Below, one piece after another: positions 42,777 through 52,913 of a stretch of DNA of 64,000 nt. The notes beneath the pieces are model-generated. The model ran no database searches. It was not told the origin of the DNA and saw nothing but the letters and a program-made list of their open reading frames with translations. Position 1 is the first letter of the stretch. The number at the start of each line of letters is the position of its first letter. The DNA is from JAYPHU01 sp964611435 (GTDB taxonomy: Bacteria; Pseudomonadota; Alphaproteobacteria; Rhodospirillales; UBA2165), in contig CAZSXT010000004.1 of the NCBI GenBank assembly GCA_964611435.1, forward strand, positions 62,001-126,000, in the 5' to 3' direction. The translations under genes and the position numbers were made by a program.

Positions 42777-43355
42777 ATGAGCAAGAAACCCGCCTATCAA
42801 CTACCAGACCATCTACAGGACAAGTTTATTGTCATGATCGGTCTTATGGGCGCCGGCAAGTCGAATTTGGGCCGACGCCTGGCAACCGCCATGGACATGC
42901 CGTTCATTGATACGGATACCGAAATTGAAACGGCGGCAGGCTGCACCATCGATGAAATTTTTGAACAATTTGGCGAGACGGAGTTTCGCGCCGGAGAGCG
43001 CCGGGTCATCGCCCGTGTCCTGCGAGGCGAACCGGCGGTCGTCGCCACCGGCGGTGGCGCCTTCATGGACAAGGAAACCCGCAAACGCTTTAGGAAAAAG
43101 GCCATTTCAATCTGGCTTCGGGCTGACCTGGAATTGCTGCATCGCCGCACCTCGCGACGGGATCACCGCCCGCTTCTCAAGAAAGGCGATCCGAAGAAAA
43201 TTCTGCAGGACCTGATCGATGCCCGGTATCCCATTTACGCCGAGGCGGATATTGTTTTCGATGTGAGCGACGAACCCGCTCCCGACTCGGCGAAACGGGT
43301 GCTGGCCAAACTGATCGAACATTGTGAAAGCCTGACCGCGGCGGAGGATGCATGA
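42777..43355 (+). CDS. aroK: Shikimate kinase
   Basis: 192 residues. Walker A GLMGAGKS (22-29), the shikimate-binding DTDTEIE (45-51), the GGGAF loop (about 88-92) and RRDHRPLL lid are present. It phosphorylates shikimate in the aromatic amino-acid pathway. ATGA overlap with aroB shows an operon. Confidence 0.95.
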   Translation: MSKKPAYQLPDHLQDKFIVMIGLMGAGKSNLGRRLATAMDMPFIDTDTEIETAAGCTIDEIFEQFGETEFRAGERRVIARVLRGEPAVVATGGGAFMDKETRKRFRKKAISIWLRADLELLHRRTSRRDHRPLLKKGDPKKILQDLIDARYPIYAEADIVFDVSDEPAPDSAKRVLAKLIEHCESLTAAEDA

Positions 43356-44467
43356 GCGCCGCCGATATCCTGACGCTAGACCTTGGTGACCGGAGCTATG
43401 ACATCCATGTCGGGTCCGGCCTGATCGCGCGCGCCGGTGAACTGATCGCACCGGTGCTTCGGCAGAAAAGAGTCATCGTCATCTCCGACGAGAACGTTGC
43501 GCCGCACTACCTGTCGCCGCTAGCGGGGAGCCTTGCAGCTGCCGGCGTAACGGTGGGAGAGATCGTTTTGCCGGCGGGCGAGCAAACTAAGACCCTGGAT
43601 CATTTTCAGGAGCTGACGGATCGCATATTGGACGAAAAGATCGAACGCGGCACCGCGCTGGTTGCCCTTGGCGGCGGTGTGATCGGTGATTTGACGGGGT
43701 TTGCCGCCGCCACCCTTCTGCGCGGTGTTGACTTCATCCAGGTGCCGACCACTCTCTTATCCCAAGTGGATAGTTCCGTCGGCGGCAAAACCGGCATCAA
43801 CACCCGGCACGGCAAAAACCTGCTGGGCGCGTTTTATCAGCCACGCCTTGTTTTGGCAGACATCGATACACTGGACACCTTGCCCCACCGGGAAGTCTTG
43901 GCGGGCTATGCTGAGGTCGTGAAGTACGGGCTGATCAATGATCCGGATTTCTTTGTCTGGCTGGAGGAGAACGGCGAAGCGTTATGCAACGGCGACAAGA
44001 CGTTGCGTCAGCACGCGGTCCTTGTGAGCTGCCGCGCCAAGGCCAACATTGTTGCCGCCGACGAGCGGGAGACCAGTGTTCGGGCGCTACTTAATTTAGG
44101 GCATACTTTCGGTCACGCCCTGGAGGCGGAAACGGGATTTTCGGATCGGCTCCTGCACGGGGAAGCGGTCGCCATCGGCATTGTTATGGCGCACGACCTG
44201 TCGGCCTTAATGGGGTTATGCGACGAAGAGGACGCCCACCGGGTCAAACGCCACTTCGACGCGGTGGGCCTCTATGCCAGTCCCACGCGCTTGGCGAATG
44301 TGGGTTGGCAGACCGACGCCTTGCTAAGCCACATGGCCAGCGACAAAAAAGTCAAAGACGGTAAAGTGACATTCATCCTGACCCGGGGTATCGGCCAGGC
44401 CTTTATTGCGACCGATGTCGCGATGGACGACGTAAGGCAAGTGGTTGATCAATCCATCGCGGCCTGA
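43352..44467 (+). CDS. aroB: 3-Dehydroquinate synthase
   Basis: 371 residues. GGGVIGDLTGFAAATLLRG (about 109-127), VPTTLLSQVDSSVGGKTGIN (the NAD and metal region, about 131-150) and LNLGHTFGHALE (about 248-259), with a zinc-ligand histidine, are typical. It converts DAHP to 3-dehydroquinate, the second step of the shikimate pathway. Overlaps aroK by four bases; the CorC-like gene follows after 67 bases. Confidence 0.96.
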   Translation: MSAADILTLDLGDRSYDIHVGSGLIARAGELIAPVLRQKRVIVISDENVAPHYLSPLAGSLAAAGVTVGEIVLPAGEQTKTLDHFQELTDRILDEKIERGTALVALGGGVIGDLTGFAAATLLRGVDFIQVPTTLLSQVDSSVGGKTGINTRHGKNLLGAFYQPRLVLADIDTLDTLPHREVLAGYAEVVKYGLINDPDFFVWLEENGEALCNGDKTLRQHAVLVSCRAKANIVAADERETSVRALLNLGHTFGHALEAETGFSDRLLHGEAVAIGIVMAHDLSALMGLCDEEDAHRVKRHFDAVGLYASPTRLANVGWQTDALLSHMASDKKVKDGKVTFILTRGIGQAFIATDVAMDDVRQVVDQSIAA

Positions 44468-44534
44468 ACGGGAAAAATACTTCGGACAAAACTAGGATTT
44501 TCCTACGTCAGTTTGATAACTAATTGAGGACCTT

Positions 44535-45794
44535 ATGACGTTCACCCTCATCGCCATCGGCGTACTTCTTATTCTATCGGCCTTCTTTTCGGGATCGGAG
44601 ACCGCGCTCACCGGGTCGTCGCGGCCGGTGATGTACCAGCTGGAAGCCGGTGGTAATCCGCGCGCCCAGATCGTCAACCAAATGCATGAAAAGAAAGGCT
44701 CTCTGATCGGGGCGATCCTGATCGGCAACAATCTGGTCAACATCCTGGCGTCGGCCCTGGCGACAAGCCTGATGATTTCGCTTTTTGGCAAGAACGGAGT
44801 GGCCTATGCAACGGCCGTCATGACAGCCCTGGTTGTGATTTTTGCCGAGATTCTGCCCAAGACCTATGCCTTGCAGAACGCCGACCGGACAGCGCTTGTC
44901 GTAGCGCCGATCATGCGCCCGATTGTTTTTGTTTTCGCGCCGATCACCCAAGCTATTTTGGTGATCGTCCGGGGCACACTTCGAGCATTCGGATTAAAAT
45001 TGCACTCCGAAGAAACGTTCGTGCCGTATACGGAGGAGCTTCGCGGCGCCATCGAACTGCACGAAGGAGAGCATGAAGCCGTCCAACACGAACGCGCCAT
45101 GCTGCGCAGCGTCCTCGACCTCAACGAGGTGGACGTGGGTGAAATCATGGCCCACCGGAAGTCTGTCGAGATGATCAATGTTGACGACGAGCCGGCAAAA
45201 ATCGTCGAACAAGTGTTGGAAAGTCCCTATACCCGAGTTCCCTTATGGCAAGGAGAGCGAGACAATATCGTCGGCGTCATTCACGCCAAGGAATTGCTAC
45301 GGACGTTGCATGCCCATCCAGATGACGGAGAAGCCAGCCTGGATGTTCTAGAATTGGCCTCGGAACCCTGGTTCATTCCGGAAACCACACGACTGTTGGA
45401 CCAACTTCACGCGTTCCGTGACAGGCGAGAGCACTTCGCCATTGTGGTCGATGAATATGGCAGCCTCGAAGGCGTGGTCACCTTGGAAGACATTCTTGAA
45501 GAAATCGTCGGAGAAATTGCCGACGAACACGATGTGGCCGTCCCGGGACTGCACCCGATGTCCGACGGCTCCTATTTAGTCGATGGCGATTTCACGATCC
45601 GCGATTTAAACCGGGAATTGGAATGGAGCCTCCCCGACGAAGAAGCGGTCACCGTCGCCGGATTGGTACTGCACGAATCCCGGCGCATCCCGGAGGTTGG
45701 CCAGAAATTCCTGTTCCACGACACAAGGTTCGAGATCACCCGGCGTCACCGCCATCAGATCACCCAACTGAAAGTCCGTCGCCAAGCTTCTTGA
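44535..45794 (+). CDS. CNNM/CorC-like membrane protein with CBS domains
   Basis: 419 residues. A DUF21 (CNNM) membrane domain with about three or four helices (2-180), a CBS pair (about 205-330; MAHRKSVEMINVDDEP, GVIHAKELLRTLH, FAIVVDEYGSLEGVVTLED) and a C-terminal CorC_HlyC domain (about 340-415). Such proteins are linked to Mg/Co homeostasis; the older name hemolysin is not supported by function. It follows aroB as in other alphaproteobacteria. Confidence 0.9.
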   Translation: MTFTLIAIGVLLILSAFFSGSETALTGSSRPVMYQLEAGGNPRAQIVNQMHEKKGSLIGAILIGNNLVNILASALATSLMISLFGKNGVAYATAVMTALVVIFAEILPKTYALQNADRTALVVAPIMRPIVFVFAPITQAILVIVRGTLRAFGLKLHSEETFVPYTEELRGAIELHEGEHEAVQHERAMLRSVLDLNEVDVGEIMAHRKSVEMINVDDEPAKIVEQVLESPYTRVPLWQGERDNIVGVIHAKELLRTLHAHPDDGEASLDVLELASEPWFIPETTRLLDQLHAFRDRREHFAIVVDEYGSLEGVVTLEDILEEIVGEIADEHDVAVPGLHPMSDGSYLVDGDFTIRDLNRELEWSLPDEEAVTVAGLVLHESRRIPEVGQKFLFHDTRFEITRRHRHQITQLKVRRQAS

Positions 45795-45804
45795 TGATGG
45801 AGGA

Positions 45805-48018
45805 TTATTCAGCCACTGGCGCCAGGACCTGGGCAATTTTCTCGACGAGCATTTGCGAGGTAAACGGCTTGGAGATCACCGGATAGCGTCTTTTGTCATT
45901 GCCTTCCGAGATAACTTCATGTTCTGCGTAACCGGTCATAAACAGGATTTTGGTACTGGGATCTTTTCCAATCGCGATCTTGGCGATTTCGGCGCCTGAG
46001 CTGCCATTGGCCAACACAATATCAGACAACACCAAATCAATATGTTGGCCGCTGTTGTCCAGCACCGTTTCAAGGTCTTTCCCATCTCCCGCATCCAGCA
46101 CGTCGTAGCCAAGGCGCGACAGCATTTCGACCGTTACTTCCCGGACATTCTTATCATCCTCCACAACCACCACACATTCACCGTTGCCGGTCAATTTTTG
46201 ATATGCGGGATCGGCTTGCTGGCCGGCCGTTTCGGCGCGTGCGGCCGACCGGGGCAGATACAGAGTCAACGTGGTTCCCTTTCCGGGAATACTCTGGATC
46301 TGGACGTCGCCGCCGGTCTGACGCACAAATCCGTGAACCATGCTGAGGCCCAAACCGCTCCCCCGGCCGAATTCTTTTGTGGTGAAAAACGGATCAAACA
46401 CGCGGTCCAGAAGTTCCAGGGGGATACCCATACCCGTATCTGAGACCTGAATAACCAGATATTCACCCGGCGTAATATTCCCGGACAACTCTTCGGCGCG
46501 GGCGCCCAAATTGACCTGATCAGCGGCCACCACCAGTCTTCCGCCATCGGGCATCGAATCGCGTGCATTGATTGCCAAATTCAAAATAGCCGATTCCAGA
46601 AGCTGCGCATCCGTGTTCACAAGCCAATCATGATCACACAAGTCCATTGAAATATCGATGTTTTCGCCGAGAGTCCGGCGCAATAGATCCTCCATCCCCT
46701 GGATCAGCCGGATTACATCCAGGGGATGAACATCCAAACTCTGTTGGCGGGAGAACGCCAGAAGCCGGTCCGTCAACTCGGCCCCCCGCTTCACGCTTGT
46801 TATCGCCCGGTCCAGCCGCAGGGTATTTTTAGTATCCTGCATAATATCGCCACGCATCAATTCGAGATTTCCTATGACACCGCTCAGGATGTTGTTGAAA
46901 TCGTGAGCAATGCCAGCAGTCAATTGGCCCACGGCATCCATCTTTTGGGACTGCCGGAGGATGGTTTCCTGTTGTTCGGACTCGGTCACATCCCGCACCG
47001 CGCCGATATTTTTGTAAGTATTCCCCTCGCTATCGAGCAACGGTTTGGCGGAGCTTTCCAAAACGCGTTCTTCCCCGTTTGCATGGACAACCCGGAAATT
47101 CATCTCATATGGAGCACCGCCGTCGATCCCCGCCGCGATTGTTTCGGCAACACGCGCCTGGTCGCCTGGGTGGACGACGGACAGAAATTTTTCATATGAC
47201 ATGGGCGAACCAACAGGAAAGCCATAAAGTTCATAACATATATCCGAGATGAAATAGGTGTCGGCAACCATATCCCGCTCGAAATAACCGATACGAGTCA
47301 GTTCCTGGGAACTCTGTAACCGGCTTTCATTCAACAATAGCTGTTCCTGGGTTTGCCTCTGCTCATCGATGTCCTGAATCTGAGATTCGAAGTGATCCGG
47401 ATTGCCGTCCGCATCCCGGATCAGTGTCCGGTTCAAAAGCCCCCAGAAATGACTGCCGTCCTTGCGCAGAAACCTCTTTTCCAACGTGTCCATCTGCCGG
47501 CCTTCGTCGATGATTTTCGCCCTGTGATCTCGGGTTTTTGGCATATCTTCAGGAAAGGTCACGTCAAATACTGATTTGCCGACGAGTTCCTCGCGGCTAT
47601 AGCCCAGCATATCGGCAAACGCCTGATTCACATCCATGAAAATTCCGTCGAGGGTATTCGAGGCCATACCCACGCCGGTTTCCTCGAACACCCGGCGAAA
47701 CCGTTCCTCACTTTGTTTAAGATCGGCCTGCCCATCCCGCAGGCTCTTGAACATGGGCCCAATGAGAATGACGCCGGCCAGCATCAGCACGGAAATGGTC
47801 AAAGCCACCAATTCGGCCTCGAAATGTATATTGTTCTGCGCCCCGGCCAGGACCGTGTCGGTAAAGGTAATGGTGCGCCGGACGCCCATCAGAGTTAGCG
47901 CGGCGGCGATAAAAATCCAAGCGCGGCGGCGTCCGGTGACGCGGATCATATTCAGCGCCAGTCCCGCAGCCAGAAACTGCAGAATGATTGATACGCCCAG
48001 AATACTTGTCGCAAACAT
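45805..48018 (-). CDS. PAS-containing hybrid histidine kinase
   Basis: 737 residues from ATG 48018 (GAGG site); an upstream GTG at 48045 is possible. Three membrane helices (about 5-25, 32-52 and 72-95), PAS 1 (about 105-225), PAS 2 (about 235-350), then the kinase core with H372 in GIAHDFNNILSGVIGNLEL, ATPase motifs NLAINARDSMPDGG, DTGMGIP and GSGLGLSMVHGF, and a C-terminal receiver with D666 (LVLSDIVLA). The AHDFNN H-box is typical of the NtrB-like hybrid group. It is convergent with the CorC-like gene. No cognate regulator is adjacent. Confidence 0.92.
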   Translation of the reverse strand: MFATSILGVSIILQFLAAGLALNMIRVTGRRRAWIFIAAALTLMGVRRTITFTDTVLAGAQNNIHFEAELVALTISVLMLAGVILIGPMFKSLRDGQADLKQSEERFRRVFEETGVGMASNTLDGIFMDVNQAFADMLGYSREELVGKSVFDVTFPEDMPKTRDHRAKIIDEGRQMDTLEKRFLRKDGSHFWGLLNRTLIRDADGNPDHFESQIQDIDEQRQTQEQLLLNESRLQSSQELTRIGYFERDMVADTYFISDICYELYGFPVGSPMSYEKFLSVVHPGDQARVAETIAAGIDGGAPYEMNFRVVHANGEERVLESSAKPLLDSEGNTYKNIGAVRDVTESEQQETILRQSQKMDAVGQLTAGIAHDFNNILSGVIGNLELMRGDIMQDTKNTLRLDRAITSVKRGAELTDRLLAFSRQQSLDVHPLDVIRLIQGMEDLLRRTLGENIDISMDLCDHDWLVNTDAQLLESAILNLAINARDSMPDGGRLVVAADQVNLGARAEELSGNITPGEYLVIQVSDTGMGIPLELLDRVFDPFFTTKEFGRGSGLGLSMVHGFVRQTGGDVQIQSIPGKGTTLTLYLPRSAARAETAGQQADPAYQKLTGNGECVVVVEDDKNVREVTVEMLSRLGYDVLDAGDGKDLETVLDNSGQHIDLVLSDIVLANGSSGAEIAKIAIGKDPSTKILFMTGYAEHEVISEGNDKRRYPVISKPFTSQMLVEKIAQVLAPVAE

Positions 48019-48254
48019 GTAACAGCCTCGGCCGAAAAGAGTCACTTGCCAACGCAGTATGGCTTCTTCTTATACGCTTACACACTTAAATGGGTATTCG
48101 AAGCCCCGTTTAAACTCTTCTTTGCGCCGGAATTCTTGGGGTTCCAGTCGAAACGTTAGCGTCGTTCGATTTTCCTCGCAATCTTATAAGCAGCCTGAGT
48201 CTAGGGTAATGCCCCAAAATTGGAGGCGCTCTTTTTATATTCAAAGCTTCAAAT

Positions 48255-49568
48255 TTAAAGCAGACCCGGGGCCCAAAGGGCAACGGCCGGGAAACCCACG
48301 ATTGTGGCAAGACGGAAAAAATCGCTGATCACGAACGGGACCACGCCCTTAAAGGTCTCCACCAGGCTCACATCCGGCGCAAGGGAATTAATGACATAAA
48401 CGTTTAAGCCGACGGGTGGCGTAATGAGCCCGGTTTCAACAACACTTAGAACCAGGATACCGAACCAGATGGCCTTGGCCTCATTCGACATGCCGAGATC
48501 AAGCCCGAGCAATATCGGCAGGAAAACCGGCACGGTGATCAGAATCATGGCGAGACCGTCCATCACCGCGCCCAGACCGATGTAGATCACCAGGATCAGG
48601 ATCACTACCATGAACGGCGACAATTGGGTGCCCGAAATCATCTCGGCGATGCTGAGCGGCAGTTCGGACAACGCCATGTAGGAGCCGTAAATCTCCGCGC
48701 CGATCAGGATCAGATAGATCATGCCGGTGATTTTAGCGGTGTCGATGAGCGCCTCCTTAAAGGCTTCCCAACTGATCTTTCTGACCCAGGCCATCACGCC
48801 GGTGCTGGCCGCGCCGACGGCGGCGCCCTCTGTCGGGGTAAATACGCCTTCATAGATGCCGCCGATCACCACAAAGAAGATCACTAGGATCGGCCAGACA
48901 TATTTCAGGCTGATAATCCGCTCCTTCCAGCCGACACGCTCGGCGGCGGGCCCGGACTCGGGAGAAAAACGGACATAGATAATGATGGCGATAATGTAAT
49001 AGAGCATGGCCAAGAGGCCCGGAATCACCGCCGCCAGGAATAGATCACCAATCGACTGCTCTGTAATAATCGCGTAGATCACCAGGATAATGGAAGGCGG
49101 GATAAGGATGCCGAGGGTTCCGCCGGCGGCCAGACAGCCGGTCGATAACGCCCCGGAATAGCCGAGCTTTCGCATTTCCGGCAAAGAGACCGCCGCCATG
49201 GTTGCGCCGGTGGCGATGGAGGAACCGCAGATCGCGCCGAACGCCGCGCACCCCCCGATGGTCGCGACGGCAATGCCGCCTCGCCGATGCCCAAACCAGG
49301 CCCGGGCGGATTCATACAAGACCGAACTTAGCCCGCAATGCAACGCCAAGTGCCCCATCAGCAGAAACAGTGGGATCACCGACAGCGGATAGGACGCCGT
49401 CCGGCCTACCGGCGCCGCCTCCACCCATATCAACAATTGTTCGAAACTGGTTTCCATGGTCATGCCGATGGCGCCAACCATGAACAGCGCGATGGCGATG
49501 GGCATCCGCAGTCCGATAAAAATTAGGAGGACGACGAATAGTGATCCCGCCAGCGCCGGCCCGGTCAT
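48255..49568 (-). CDS. TRAP transporter large permease (DctM family)
   Basis: 437 residues from ATG 49568, whose first bases overlap the small-permease stop (ATGA). It has about twelve hydrophobic segments, with GGTLGILIPPSIILVIYAI and FTPTEGAAVGA being DctM hallmarks. It carries the substrate across the inner membrane using a sodium or proton gradient. The last gene of the P-Q-M unit read from 51,182 downward. Confidence 0.92.
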   Translation of the reverse strand: MTGPALAGSLFVVLLIFIGLRMPIAIALFMVGAIGMTMETSFEQLLIWVEAAPVGRTASYPLSVIPLFLLMGHLALHCGLSSVLYESARAWFGHRRGGIAVATIGGCAAFGAICGSSIATGATMAAVSLPEMRKLGYSGALSTGCLAAGGTLGILIPPSIILVIYAIITEQSIGDLFLAAVIPGLLAMLYYIIAIIIYVRFSPESGPAAERVGWKERIISLKYVWPILVIFFVVIGGIYEGVFTPTEGAAVGAASTGVMAWVRKISWEAFKEALIDTAKITGMIYLILIGAEIYGSYMALSELPLSIAEMISGTQLSPFMVVILILVIYIGLGAVMDGLAMILITVPVFLPILLGLDLGMSNEAKAIWFGILVLSVVETGLITPPVGLNVYVINSLAPDVSLVETFKGVVPFVISDFFRLATIVGFPAVALWAPGLL

Positions 49569-50068
49569 TTCCTCAGCCCCGAGATAATTTTTGTGAAAGA
49601 CGCCCAGGCAAATATCAGCAAGCCAATAACGCCGATCAGATGCAGCCACCAGACCTTCATCTGGAGCAGCATGCTCTCTTCGCTGGTTTCGAACTTATCG
49701 ATTCCGCCCAGGGCGACCCGCCAGATGAGAACCAGCAGGATGGCCAACAGGATGATGTTTTGGAAGACATCGATAAGCTCCAGCTTACGTTTCGACATGC
49801 GGCTGGAAAAAAATTCGGCAATCAAATGTCCGTCGGTCAGATGGGTAAAGCCCAGAAAGCAGAACACGGCAAACGAAATGCCGTATTCGACCAGCTCATA
49901 GTCCCCGGTGATAGGCTTGGAAAAAGCATAGCGGCCGATGACGCTGGCGAGCGTCAACAGTGCGACCCCAACAACAGCAAAACCGCCTACAAGCGCCAAC
50001 GTGCGGGCGATCTTATCCAGGGCGCGCGGCGTCCCACCGGCATCGGATTTGTTTGAACTATGGGTCAT
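49565..50068 (-). CDS. TRAP transporter small permease (DctQ family)
   Basis: 167 residues with four predicted membrane helices (about 22-44, 62-80, 98-116 and 138-158), as expected for DctQ, the partner of the large permease. It overlaps that gene by four bases and follows the binding-protein gene by 82 bases. Confidence 0.88.
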   Translation of the reverse strand: MTHSSNKSDAGGTPRALDKIARTLALVGGFAVVGVALLTLASVIGRYAFSKPITGDYELVEYGISFAVFCFLGFTHLTDGHLIAEFFSSRMSKRKLELIDVFQNIILLAILLVLIWRVALGGIDKFETSEESMLLQMKVWWLHLIGVIGLLIFAWASFTKIISGLRK

Positions 50069-50150
50069 GGTGGACGCCTGTTAGGGACAGGCAGAACGAA
50101 CCGCGGCGCAGCAGGTCATCCATCCCGCCGCGCCGCAATTGTTGAACGTT

Positions 50151-51182
50151 CTATTTTTCGAACTTGGCGACCGCCGCGCGAGCGGCATCGATCAGTTCTT
50201 GACCGTCGATGCCCTTCTCTTTCATGCGGGCGACCCAGCTCGTGAACACCGGCGCAGCCGCCGCTTCCCACTTCTTCCGGTCGGCCTCGCTAAAGGTATA
50301 GAACGGCTTGCCGGACTTGTGGGCGACATTCAACGCAGGCCCATCATCCTTAAGCCACCGGGCGCCAAACTTGTGCGCCAGGCCCATGCCGGACTCACCG
50401 TCAACGACGCGCTTCAGATCAGACGGCATCTTGTTGTAGCTGTCCTTGTTCATGACCAGCATCAGAACCGGGTTGCTGATCGCGGGTTGTGCATAGTGGC
50501 TCGCCATCCGCACCAGCTTGGTCGGCAATGAAATGGTCCAGGCCGTCAGCACAGTATCGATCACGTTGCGCTGAAAAGCTTCGGCAAAACCCGTACCGGG
50601 AATGCCGACCGGGGTGGCGCCAACCACCTTAAACGTGTCGGTCAAAGCGCGGCCGGAAACCCGGACCTTCAGCCCCTTGAGATCGTCAACGGATTTGATC
50701 GGCTTGTGGGAGAACAGACCCATCGAGCCGGCGGAAAACACCAACAGCGGATGGGTGTCCTTGTACTCTTCTTTGAGGTGAGACTGGTACAAAGTCCAAA
50801 CGGCCGGCGACATGACCGTCGGCGGACGGCCGCTGATGAATGGCAGCTCGGCGACTTCAGACCGGGGGAACCGGCCCGGATTATAGCCCGGCAGCACGTA
50901 GGTGATATCGACAAAGCCGCGCCGCGCCTGATCATAAAGCTCGGACGGTTTACCGCCCAACTGTCGGGACGGGAACAGCTTGATGGAAATCCGTTTATTG
51001 GATTTCTCCTCCACCTGTTTAGCCCACCAAACGAGCGCCTTGAAAGATCCGGACGGCGCCGGAACAAACGTGTGGAGACGGAGTTTCACCTCCTGCGCGC
51101 TTGCCTGAGGCGCACTGAACGCGGCGGCGGCGCCGATGACGGCGGCCACGGACAGGAGTTTAAAGGTTTTTGACGTAAGCAT
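50151..51182 (-). CDS. TRAP transporter solute-binding protein (DctP family)
   Basis: 343 residues. A signal peptide (about 1-29, ending AFSAPQASAQ) is followed by a DctP fold. LKGLKVRVSGRALTDTFKV (about 168-186) contains the conserved arginine that usually binds a substrate carboxylate, and GTGFAEAFQRNVIDTVLT is the family loop. It catches an organic acid in the periplasm for the DctQM permease. Ligand unknown. The neighbouring divergent TauD gene may act on the imported compound. Confidence 0.9.
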   Translation of the reverse strand: MLTSKTFKLLSVAAVIGAAAAFSAPQASAQEVKLRLHTFVPAPSGSFKALVWWAKQVEEKSNKRISIKLFPSRQLGGKPSELYDQARRGFVDITYVLPGYNPGRFPRSEVAELPFISGRPPTVMSPAVWTLYQSHLKEEYKDTHPLLVFSAGSMGLFSHKPIKSVDDLKGLKVRVSGRALTDTFKVVGATPVGIPGTGFAEAFQRNVIDTVLTAWTISLPTKLVRMASHYAQPAISNPVLMLVMNKDSYNKMPSDLKRVVDGESGMGLAHKFGARWLKDDGPALNVAHKSGKPFYTFSEADRKKWEAAAAPVFTSWVARMKEKGIDGQELIDAARAAVAKFEK

Positions 51183-51317
51183 GCTGGTACCTCCCTGTGC
51201 GATGCTGGATTGTTGTCACGCGTACCGTGATGTATGATGTCCGGCAGCGTAATAGGGTAAATCTAGAGCCTTTTCCCACCTGAGGAAAGTTCTAGCTAGT
51301 GAATTCGGGAGGCAATC

Positions 51318-52274
51318 ATGGATGGTATCGCGGATCAAACCGGCGCTAAGGTGCGGGTGAAGAAGCTTGGACCGAACGCTGGGGCCGAAATTCACGGCGT
51401 CAATACGGCGGACCCGCTGGACGACGAGACCCGCCAAATCGTCTACGACGCCTTGATGGAAAATGGCGTGATCGTTTTCAGCGATCAGGATATCACCCGC
51501 GAACAACAGGCCGCTTTCGCCGCCAATTTCGGGGAGTTAACGGTCCACCCGTTCTCACCCCACCTGGAAGAAATGCCGGAAATGATCGTGCTGGATAATG
51601 ACGGCGACCATCCGCCGCTCTCCACCGACGTCTGGCACAGCGACGAGACTTTTCGCCTGGAACCTCCCATGGGGACGCTGTTACGCGCTGCGATCGTGCC
51701 CCCGGTCGGTGGTGACACGCTATTCGCCAGTATGACCGCCGCGTTCGAGGGCCTCAGCGACCAAATGCAGAATTTCGTGTCCGGTCTGGAAGCAGTGCAC
51801 GACTTCAAGAATTTTAAGCGGCTCTACGGCAATAGCGCTGAGCACCGGCAGAAACTTTGGGAAATGATGGACAAATTTCCCAACCCAGTGCACCCCGTTG
51901 TCCGCACTCATCCGGTGACCGGACAGAACGCCCTGTTTGTCAGCCCGCAATTCACCCTGTCGATCAAGGGCATGAAGCAGGACGAAAGCGACGCGCTTCT
52001 ACATATGCTCTATGCCCAGGCCAATGTGCCGGAATACCAGTTCCGGGTGCACTGGAAGGTCAACAAAATGGTTTTGTGGGACAACCGGCTGGTGATGCAC
52101 TACGCCGCACGGGACTATCTGCCGGCCCGCCGCCGAATGGAACGGGTGACCCTCAAGGGTGATCTCCCCTTCGGCCCGATGGGCAAATCCTATTATGTCT
52201 ATGATGTAGGCGCGGACGAAAAGGGCCTTCGGGTTGAAAACTACCAGGCCTCGTCCAGCGATCGGGCTGTTTAA
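51318..52274 (+). CDS. TauD/TfdA-family Fe(II)/2-oxoglutarate dioxygenase
   Basis: 318 residues, the longest of the four paralogues. Ligands H107-x-D109 (WHSDETFRLEPPMG) and H261 (WDNRLVMHYAARDY) and R272 are in place. The HYAxxDY segment resembles taurine dioxygenase proper more than the RGRP forms. It has about 45 extra C-terminal residues. GGAGGC precedes the ATG. Divergent from the TRAP binding-protein gene, which could supply its substrate; convergent with the double-YCII gene. Substrate unknown. Confidence 0.88.
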   Translation: MDGIADQTGAKVRVKKLGPNAGAEIHGVNTADPLDDETRQIVYDALMENGVIVFSDQDITREQQAAFAANFGELTVHPFSPHLEEMPEMIVLDNDGDHPPLSTDVWHSDETFRLEPPMGTLLRAAIVPPVGGDTLFASMTAAFEGLSDQMQNFVSGLEAVHDFKNFKRLYGNSAEHRQKLWEMMDKFPNPVHPVVRTHPVTGQNALFVSPQFTLSIKGMKQDESDALLHMLYAQANVPEYQFRVHWKVNKMVLWDNRLVMHYAARDYLPARRRMERVTLKGDLPFGPMGKSYYVYDVGADEKGLRVENYQASSSDRAV

Positions 52275-52289
52275 GACCAGCCGAACCGC

Positions 52290-52913
52290 TTACTTGTCGA
52301 GTGCGCCGCCGGCGTTCAGGTTCCGCGGACCACCCATCGTCCAGCGATTGATCTGTATTTCCGCGTAAAGCCGGGCTGCACAGTAAGGCTCGTCCTTCAG
52401 AAACGCTTCGACGACAGAGACATCTTCCGTCTCCATGAAAAAGATTTGCCCGTTCCAGGGTCCGTCTTCTGCCAGGATCGCGCCCCGGCACACGAAATTT
52501 TCATCGAAGACCTTGCAATAGGTTTGATGTGCGTCCCGCAACTCTTTCCGTTTGGGATCACCGGCGGTGTTGGCGGGACAATAGACAAAGAACCTCGGCC
52601 AATCGGGATTGCTTTCGAACACGAACTGGGTCCGGCCAAGTTCCAATTCAAAGCCCATCATCCGGACTTGCTTGAAAACGCCGTTCTTGTAGAAGGGTTC
52701 TTCAAAAGCGAACACTTCGGCTTCGGCTTTCGTTTCCACCTCGACAATATGGGTCGAACCCAGGACATTGGATACGTCATTCATATCCATCACCGGGCCC
52801 CGCTGGATGAGCTGATCATCATATTGGGCGATAAAATCCCAGTGGGTCTGGACAATTTCCCGGCGTTTTTCCAACACGTTTTCGGCGTTCACGCCCCACA
52901 CGAAATACTGCAC
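52290..52913 (-). CDS. Protein with two YCII domains
   Basis: 207 residues from GTG 52913 (AAAGGAGAG site six bases before); the longer open frame would run into the divergent transporter. Two YCII-like ferredoxin folds occur in tandem (about 1-95 and 105-200), each starting with an aromatic strand (QYFVWGV, RFFVYCP) and a conserved histidine helix (HWDFI, HQTYC). YCII proteins include muconolactone isomerase-like enzymes and chlorohydroquinone dehydrochlorinase relatives, but most are uncharacterised. Two fused units in one chain are unusual. Role probably linked to the adjacent BenE-like or TauD genes. Confidence 0.75.
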   Translation of the reverse strand: MQYFVWGVNAENVLEKRREIVQTHWDFIAQYDDQLIQRGPVMDMNDVSNVLGSTHIVEVETKAEAEVFAFEEPFYKNGVFKQVRMMGFELELGRTQFVFESNPDWPRFFVYCPANTAGDPKRKELRDAHQTYCKVFDENFVCRGAILAEDGPWNGQIFFMETEDVSVVEAFLKDEPYCAARLYAEIQINRWTMGGPRNLNAGGALDK

